Source of the DNA: Gammaproteobacteria bacterium
Lineage (GTDB): Bacteria; Pseudomonadota; Gammaproteobacteria; Methylococcales; UBA2780
DNA length: 16,963 nucleotides
Direction: 5' to 3'
Assembly: GCA_003646305.1 (NCBI GenBank)
Contig: QNFJ01000019.1
Coordinates: forward strand, 1-16,963
The position numbers and the translations under genes were made by a program. Every line of letters begins with the position of its first letter. The stretch's first letter is position 1. This document shows positions 12,028 to 16,963 of the stretch, in pieces. The notes below the pieces were generated by a model, which had not been told where the DNA came from, searched no databases, and saw only the letters and a list, made by a program, of their open reading frames with translations.

Positions 12028-13298
12028 TGTCGGATATGACCTTCGCCTAAAACGATAAACTTCTGAGTCGTCAGCCCTTCTAGCCCGACGGGGCCACGCG
12101 CATGAAGTTTATCGGTGCTAATACCAATTTCTGCACCGAGTCCATATTCAAAACCATCAGCGAAACGAGTTGAGGTATTAACCATCACCGAGCTGGAGTC
12201 AACTTCGCGCAAGAAACGGCGCGCGCGACTGTAATCTTCAGTAATAATCGACTCGGTATGACCTGAGCTGTGTTTGTGAAGATGATCAATGGCATCATCA
12301 AGATCTTCAACAATTTTTATTGAAAGAATGGGGGCAAGATACTCTTCATCCCAGTCCGCTTCGGTTGCCTGAATCGCACTGGGCAGGAGCTGACAGGTCT
12401 CGGCACAACCCCGTAACTCGACATTCTCACCGATATATTTCTCGGCCAACTCTGGCAAAACATTGTCTGCAATCGAGCGGGCAACCAACAGCGTTTCCAT
12501 CGTGTTACAGGTTCCATAACGCTGCGTTTTGGCATTGAAAGCGACCGCAATAGCTTTTTGTAAATCTGCTTTATCATCGATATAAACATGGCAAACACCG
12601 TGAAGGTGTTTGATAACCGGCACGCGTGCATCGCGGGAAATTCGCTCGATCAACCCCTTGCCTCCGCGTGGCACGATGACATCAACATACGCTTCCATCG
12701 TAATCAGTTCTCCTACGGCAGCACGGTCAGTTGTTTCGACAACCTGAACCGTATCGGCAGAAAGTCCTGCCGCCTCCAGCCCTTGCCGTATACAGCTGGC
12801 AATCGCTTTATTCGAGTGAATCGCTTCTGACCCACCTCTTAAAATACAGGCATTACCCGATTTCAGTGTCAGCGCTGCTGCATCGGCTGTTACATTAGGG
12901 CGAGATTCATAAATGATACCGATAACACCCAATGGGACACGCATTTTGCCAACCTGTATACCCGATGGGCGGTAAGCAAGGTTGGTGATTTCCCCCACAG
13001 GGTCGGGCAAGCCGGCAACCTGCCGCAATCCTTCTGCAATCGCTGCGATGCGCTCACTGTTCAGCTCCAGCCGATCAAGTAATGCGGCATCCAAACCACT
13101 TTCTGCACCGGCATCCATATCTTTTTTGTTCTCTACCAGCAAACTCACCTCGGCAGATTCGATAGCATCAGCCATCGCATTCAGCGCTCTATTTTTTACA
13201 CCCGTATCGACACGGCCTAGCTCACGCGCTGCCTGGCGGGCTTTTTTACCCATTGTTTGCATCAATTCTTTTATCGTTTCCTGCATGACCTTCATCAT
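12024..13298 (-). CDS. proA: Gamma-glutamyl phosphate reductase (glutamate-5-semialdehyde dehydrogenase) ProA
   Basis: Reduces gamma-glutamyl phosphate with NADPH to glutamate-5-semialdehyde, the second step of proline synthesis. Family motifs present include YESRPNVTADAAALTLKSGNA, ILRGGSEA, IVPRGGKGLI and the catalytic cysteine segment YGTCNTMETLL, plus the late HARGPVGLEGLT. From the ATG at 13298 the protein has 424 residues; the family is about 420. Two further in-frame ATGs follow at once (13295 and 13286, the latter giving MQETIKEL). An upstream GTG would add a tail, starting MGVKWGLFF, that is unlike the family. The ribosome binding site (GAGA) is weak. It is separated from holA by 112 bases, so it may start its own transcript, with nadD and rsfS downstream. 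An A+T-rich -10-like TAAAAT lies at 13322-13327, without a good -35. Confidence 0.95.
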   Translation of the reverse strand: MMKVMQETIKELMQTMGKKARQAARELGRVDTGVKNRALNAMADAIESAEVSLLVENKKDMDAGAESGLDAALLDRLELNSERIAAIAEGLRQVAGLPDPVGEITNLAYRPSGIQVGKMRVPLGVIGIIYESRPNVTADAAALTLKSGNACILRGGSEAIHSNKAIASCIRQGLEAAGLSADTVQVVETTDRAAVGELITMEAYVDVIVPRGGKGLIERISRDARVPVIKHLHGVCHVYIDDKADLQKAIAVAFNAKTQRYGTCNTMETLLVARSIADNVLPELAEKYIGENVELRGCAETCQLLPSAIQATEADWDEEYLAPILSIKIVEDLDDAIDHLHKHSSGHTESIITEDYSRARRFLREVDSSSVMVNTSTRFADGFEYGLGAEIGISTDKLHARGPVGLEGLTTQKFIVLGEGHIRQ

Positions 13299-13352
13299 TC
13301 TATCTCTAAAAAATAAACCCCATTTTACACCCACAGAACATAAGTTTCATTG

Positions 13353-13376
13353 AAGTGGAGAAAAAGGACTCCGCTT
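13353..13376. repeat. Inverted repeat between holA and proA
   Basis: AAGTGGAG (13353-13360) and CTCCGCTT (13369-13376) can pair over 8 bases with an 8-base loop; one pair is G-U in plus-strand RNA and a C-A mismatch in minus-strand RNA. On the minus strand no T-run follows, so any terminator role after holA is doubtful. Confidence 0.3.
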
Positions 13377-13410
13377 AATTCAGCTTTATCGCTATTGTCA
13401 TTATCACGAC

Positions 13411-14427
13411 TTAGCTAAAGAGTCTTGTGCCCGATAGTGCTACGGCCATCTGCATTAACTCATCCCAGGCATCACCACGCTCCTGCCCTTTAATCATTCG
13501 GTCTGCCCTGGCCCCTTGCTTGATAACCGACTGTAAAGCTTCTGTAGTCAGTCGCTGCGCAGCCTGCCCTAATAGAGTCTTACGCTGATCCCATACCCGC
13601 TCTTTTCGGTAAACCGGCTCCAGAGGCTGTTTGCGTTCTTTTAACCAGGCTAGCTGGTAGAGTATTCGCGCCTCTCGCGCTAATGCCCAAAGTATCACCG
13701 GTGGCGCAACAGCTTCCTGTCGAAGTCCACTCATAATGGTGCCAACTCGTTTAACTTTTCCTGCCAGAACCGCATCGGTTAAGGTAAACACGTTGAAGCG
13801 CGCACTGTTGGCAACAGCGTCGAGAATCATGTCCGAATCAATTTTCCCTTCTCCATGCAAAACGTAAAGCTTATCGATCTCCTGTGCTGCCGCGAGTAAA
13901 TTTCCCTCTACCCGCTCCGCCAACAACCTTAACCCGGCCTGGTCGCATTGCAATCCTCGACTGGCCATCCTCTTTTGTAACCAGTGAATGAGCACACCGC
14001 CTTCCAACGGCCAAACCTGAATAACCGTTGCCAGCTTTTCCAGCGCTTTATACCAAACCGATTTCTGAGCTGATGCTGCCAGCTTACCTGTAGAAATCAA
14101 CAGAATCGTATCAACCGGAGGATTAGCACAATAATCCTGTAGCGCCTTTGAACCTTCGCGTCCTGGTTTTCCAGATGGCATTCTGAGATCAATTAACCGC
14201 TGTTCTGAAAACAGCGAAAGCGAATCTGCTGCTTGACGAAAACTATCCCAATCAAACCCCGAATCAACCTGAAATAGCTCTCGCTCAAGGTAGCCAGCAT
14301 TTTTTGCCGCTGCCCGCACCTGGTCTGCCGCCTCACCAATCTGTAGAGGCTCATCGCCACTCAATAGATAAATAGCGGATAGCTTATTCTTTAGTGACCC
14401 TGCTAGTTGTTCGGGACGAAGCCGCAA
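13411..14427 (-). CDS. holA: DNA polymerase III subunit delta HolA
   Basis: Delta subunit of the clamp loader; it opens the beta sliding clamp at the replication fork. The sequence (338 residues, family about 340) starts MRLRPEQLAGSLKNKLSAIYLLSGDEPLQI, the standard HolA opening. It keeps the LFSEQRLIDLRMPSGKPG region, the EGNLLAAAQEIDKL motif and the C-terminal helical collar domain (VILWALAREARILYQL). The start codon is TTG, supported by a full GGAGG ribosome binding site eight bases upstream and by the match to the family N-terminus. It lies 12 bases after lptE, in the conserved leuS-lptE-holA order. Confidence 0.95.
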   Translation of the reverse strand: MRLRPEQLAGSLKNKLSAIYLLSGDEPLQIGEAADQVRAAAKNAGYLERELFQVDSGFDWDSFRQAADSLSLFSEQRLIDLRMPSGKPGREGSKALQDYCANPPVDTILLISTGKLAASAQKSVWYKALEKLATVIQVWPLEGGVLIHWLQKRMASRGLQCDQAGLRLLAERVEGNLLAAAQEIDKLYVLHGEGKIDSDMILDAVANSARFNVFTLTDAVLAGKVKRVGTIMSGLRQEAVAPPVILWALAREARILYQLAWLKERKQPLEPVYRKERVWDQRKTLLGQAAQRLTTEALQSVIKQGARADRMIKGQERGDAWDELMQMAVALSGTRLFS

Positions 14428-14435
14428 TTCAATAA

Positions 14436-14440
14436 CCTCC
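14436..14440 (-). promoter_or_regulatory. Strong ribosome binding site for the TTG start of holA
   Basis: GGAGG on the minus strand, eight bases before the TTG at 14427. Its last-transcribed part follows the lptE stop codon immediately (the G at 14440 is also the last base of TAG). No ATG or GTG lies at a usable distance, so this site decides the start. Confidence 0.75.
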
Positions 14441-14949
14441 TAGTCCGTAAGAACTGCCCGAACACGGCGCAGAAGCAGGTTGGCCATTCGGCTTTCCATC
14501 TCCTTATAGATCAATGCCTGTTCGTTGGATTTACCAATTACATCGGTTTGGTCATTGTAGTAGTCACGTACCATCTCCAGCTTCTGATCGGCCAGCAGGA
14601 CATTACCCTCGCTATCAAGTACATCAAAATGAACGAGATAGGTCAGCTCTAGCTGGATTGATTTACCACCACGACTCAAGGAAAGTGTTCGGGTATCCCG
14701 GCTCTCACTGAGAATACGGATAATAACGTCCGCTTTAGCTTTCTCCACAGCAACAGCCGCCGTCGAGTAACCCAATTGCTCGGTTAGTTCTCGTTTCAAA
14801 AGCCCCAACCCACCTTTCTCTTCGACATAGACCGAACGATACTCCAATGGGAGCTCAACCGGGCCTCTCAGGTGAAAGCCACAGGCCGTCAATAATAGTG
14901 ACAAAACAATAAGATTAAACCCGAGCAGGAAGTGCTTTTTTTTCTGCAT
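14440..14949 (-). CDS. lptE: LPS-assembly lipoprotein LptE
   Basis: Outer-membrane lipoprotein that plugs and helps assemble the LptD lipopolysaccharide translocon. The 169 residues start with MQKKKHFLLGF, a lipoprotein signal peptide (basic, then hydrophobic LIVLSLLL) ending in the lipobox LTAC with lipidated Cys23, followed by GFHLRG, which is typical of LptE. The body contains the family's RDTRTLSLSRGGKSIQLELTY region and ends in a helix after NDQTDVIGKSNE. The ATG at 14949 is chosen over a TTG one codon earlier. It lies 18 bases after leuS and 12 before holA, the usual gammaproteobacterial order. No strong ribosome binding site is visible. Confidence 0.94.
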   Translation of the reverse strand: MQKKKHFLLGFNLIVLSLLLTACGFHLRGPVELPLEYRSVYVEEKGGLGLLKRELTEQLGYSTAAVAVEKAKADVIIRILSESRDTRTLSLSRGGKSIQLELTYLVHFDVLDSEGNVLLADQKLEMVRDYYNDQTDVIGKSNEQALIYKEMESRMANLLLRRVRAVLTD

Positions 14950-14967
14950 CAATGTGACCCAATAATT

Positions 14968-16963
14968 TTAGATAACGATATTAACTAACTTACGTGGTAC
15001 AACAATCACCTTCTTCACTGGCTTGTCCATGAGGAACTTCTGCACCGATTCTTCAGCCAAAGCAGCCTGCTCAATCTCGTCTTTCGAGCTATCGACCGCA
15101 ACGGTTATCTTGCCACGCAATTTACCGTTAACCTGCACAACCATCTGCAACTCATCTTCCACCAGAGCAGATGCGTCAACCTGTGGCCACTCGGCATCAA
15201 TGACTAACTGATCATGCCCGAACAATTCCCACAATGCATGAGATGCATGGGGAATAATGGGTGACAGCATTAAAGTGGCCGCCTCGAGCGCCTCACGGCG
15301 TACAGCACGCCCCTGATCACTATCATCATTAAATTTTGCCAGGCTATTCAGTAGCTCCATATTAGCGGCAATGACGGTGTTAAAAACGTAACGCCGCCCC
15401 ATATCGTCACCGGCTTTGCGAATCGTCTCATGCAGCTGTTTACGAATTGCTTTCTGGCTTTTCGTTAAACTGGCTTTATCCAGCGCCACAACCGCACCCT
15501 CACTATTCAGGCAGGCAGCGACCTGTTTCCAGAGCCGCTTCATAAAGCGATAAGCACCTTCTACACCGCTATCCGACCATTCTAACGACTGCTCTGGAGG
15601 GGCTGCAAACATCATAAAGAGACGAACCGTATCGGCACCATAGCGTTCAATAAGTGCTTCAGGATCGACCGTATTGCCTTTTGATTTGGACATTTTAGCG
15701 CCATCTTTCAGCACCATGCCTTGAGTTAAAAGGTTCTTAAACGGCTCATCACTGGTTAACAACCCCTCATCGCGCAACAACTTATTAAAAAACCGTGCAT
15801 AGAGAAGATGCAAGATCGCATGTTCAATACCGCCAATATAGTGATCAACCGGCAACCAGTGGCTTGCACGACCATCTAGCATCGCTTCATGATTATCAGC
15901 GCTCGCATAACGGGCAAAATACCATGATGATTCCATAAAGGTATCGAATGTATCGGTCTCACGCCGCGCCGCTTTGCCGCACTCTGGACACTCGGTCTGG
16001 ATAAAAGAGTCCAGTTTTGCCAAAGGTGAACCACTGCCATCCAATGTCACCTCTTTCGGTAGCACAACCGGAAGCTGCTCATCAGGAACCGGCACCGCAC
16101 CACAATCATCACAATAGACAACCGGAATCGGCGTTCCCCAGTAACGCTGGCGAGAAACACCCCAGTCACGCAGGCGATAATTGACTTTGCGCTCACCTTG
16201 CCCTTTTTCTGCCAGTTTCTCTGCAATAGCGCCAAATGCCTGCTCTGAACTCAGCCCATCAAATTCACCCGAATTAACCAGCACACCCTTTTCTGTAAAG
16301 GCGACCTTCTCTAAGTTGATCTCTTCATTTTTTACGGGCGCAATGACCTGATTAATCGGCAGGTCATATTTCAACGCAAACTCGTAATCACGCTGATCAT
16401 GTGCCGGAACAGACATCACCGCACCGGTTCCGTAGCCCATCAGTACGAAGTTGGCGATCCAAACAGGAACTTCTTCACCACTCAATGGATGGATTACTTT
16501 CAAGCCAGAATCGACACCGCGCTTTTCCATCGTCTCCATAGCTGCTTCCGACGATTGCATGGTTTTGCATTCATCCAGAAAAGATTGCAGTTCACTATTT
16601 TGAGCGACCGCTTTTAGTGCTAGCGGGTGTTCCGCCGCAACCGCCACATAAGTGACGCCCATCAAGGTATCAGGACGGGTGGTGTAAACGGCTAAAGGAT
16701 CTTCACCATCGGCCAGCTGAAATTCCAGCTCCACTCCTTCTGAACGACCAATCCAGTTAGCCTGCATAGTTTTGACCTGTTCAGGCCAACCCTCCAGCTG
16801 ATCAAGAGATTCCAGCAGTTCATCCGCATATTCGGTGATCTTCATAAACCACTGCGAAAGCTCCTTGCGCTCCACTTTGGTATCACAACGCCAGCAACAG
16901 CCATCGATCACCTGCTCATTGGCTAACACCGTCATATCATGTGGGCACCAATTAACCGGTGCG
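14968..16963 (-). CDS. leuS: Leucyl-tRNA synthetase, C-terminal part (5' end beyond the window)
   Basis: Class I aminoacyl-tRNA synthetase that charges tRNA-Leu. The 664 visible residues begin with APVNWCPHDMTVLANEQVID, so the frame is open to the window edge and only the N-terminal part (HIGH motif) is missing. The CP1 editing domain shows the threonine-rich TTRPDTLMGVTY motif and YGTGAVMSVPAHDQRDYEFA with its editing Asp. A zinc-type CDDCGAV...CPECG module is present in the connecting region. The KMSKS loop reads GAKMSKSKGNTVDPEAL. The anticodon-binding and C-terminal domains (VQVNGKLRGKI, KVIVVPRKLVNIVI) are complete. Apparent internal starts near 16935 are not the real start. Confidence 0.97.
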   Translation of the reverse strand, partial: APVNWCPHDMTVLANEQVIDGCCWRCDTKVERKELSQWFMKITEYADELLESLDQLEGWPEQVKTMQANWIGRSEGVELEFQLADGEDPLAVYTTRPDTLMGVTYVAVAAEHPLALKAVAQNSELQSFLDECKTMQSSEAAMETMEKRGVDSGLKVIHPLSGEEVPVWIANFVLMGYGTGAVMSVPAHDQRDYEFALKYDLPINQVIAPVKNEEINLEKVAFTEKGVLVNSGEFDGLSSEQAFGAIAEKLAEKGQGERKVNYRLRDWGVSRQRYWGTPIPVVYCDDCGAVPVPDEQLPVVLPKEVTLDGSGSPLAKLDSFIQTECPECGKAARRETDTFDTFMESSWYFARYASADNHEAMLDGRASHWLPVDHYIGGIEHAILHLLYARFFNKLLRDEGLLTSDEPFKNLLTQGMVLKDGAKMSKSKGNTVDPEALIERYGADTVRLFMMFAAPPEQSLEWSDSGVEGAYRFMKRLWKQVAACLNSEGAVVALDKASLTKSQKAIRKQLHETIRKAGDDMGRRYVFNTVIAANMELLNSLAKFNDDSDQGRAVRREALEAATLMLSPIIPHASHALWELFGHDQLVIDAEWPQVDASALVEDELQMVVQVNGKLRGKITVAVDSSKDEIEQAALAEESVQKFLMDKPVKKVIVVPRKLVNIVI

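Noticed and set aside
13299..13334. ProA start at an upstream GTG
   Set aside because: The added residues do not resemble the ProA N-terminus, and several ATGs downstream give the usual length.
1..16963. CRISPR arrays, tRNA or rRNA genes, IS elements or attachment sites
   Set aside because: I saw no regularly spaced repeats, cloverleaf-like sequences, transposase motifs or flanking direct repeats.

Overview
The window is chromosomal DNA from a gammaproteobacterium of moderate G+C; I cannot place the genus. Every recognised gene lies on the minus strand, so the window reads from right to left. The order leuS-lptE-holA, then proA-nadD-rsfS, is the familiar gammaproteobacterial housekeeping neighbourhood, and the protein sequences (for example LeuS around its editing domain) are close to those of that class.

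Right part (about 11047-16963): leucyl-tRNA synthetase (cut by the window edge), the LPS-assembly lipoprotein LptE, the DNA polymerase III delta subunit HolA, glutamate-5-semialdehyde dehydrogenase ProA, nicotinate-nucleotide adenylyltransferase NadD and ribosome silencing factor RsfS. These are tightly packed except for a 112-base gap before proA.

Middle part (858-10733): a ten-gene chemosensory operon in the order cheY, cheA, cheW, chemoreceptor, second cheW, parA-like ATPase, STAS-domain gene, cheR, cheD, cheB. Most junctions are overlaps or gaps of a few bases. The core order matches the F7 (Pseudomonas Che2-like) type of cluster, with a second cheW, a ParA-type ATPase and a STAS protein between the receptor and cheR. 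There is no cheZ and no flagellar gene. A 313-base gap upstream of cheY holds several inverted repeats and a possible sigma-28-like promoter.

Left part (1-857): the 5' part of guaB (IMP dehydrogenase) with its own good promoter.

The most interesting object is the receptor. It has no membrane segment. It carries an N-terminal PAS domain that keeps E. coli Aer flavin-pocket residues at the same residue numbers, and a second PAS domain with the His/His/Trp arrangement of the Aer2 heme pocket. These are followed by HAMP-like segments, the signalling hairpin, a His-rich stretch, a CZB zinc-binding domain with all four ligands, and a C-terminal EWEEF tether. The predicted system is a cytosolic, multi-input redox/oxygen array (receptor, two CheW, CheA, CheY). 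CheR, CheD and CheB would adapt it, and the ParA-like ATPase could position or share out the arrays at division. The biochemical outputs are inferences from sequence.
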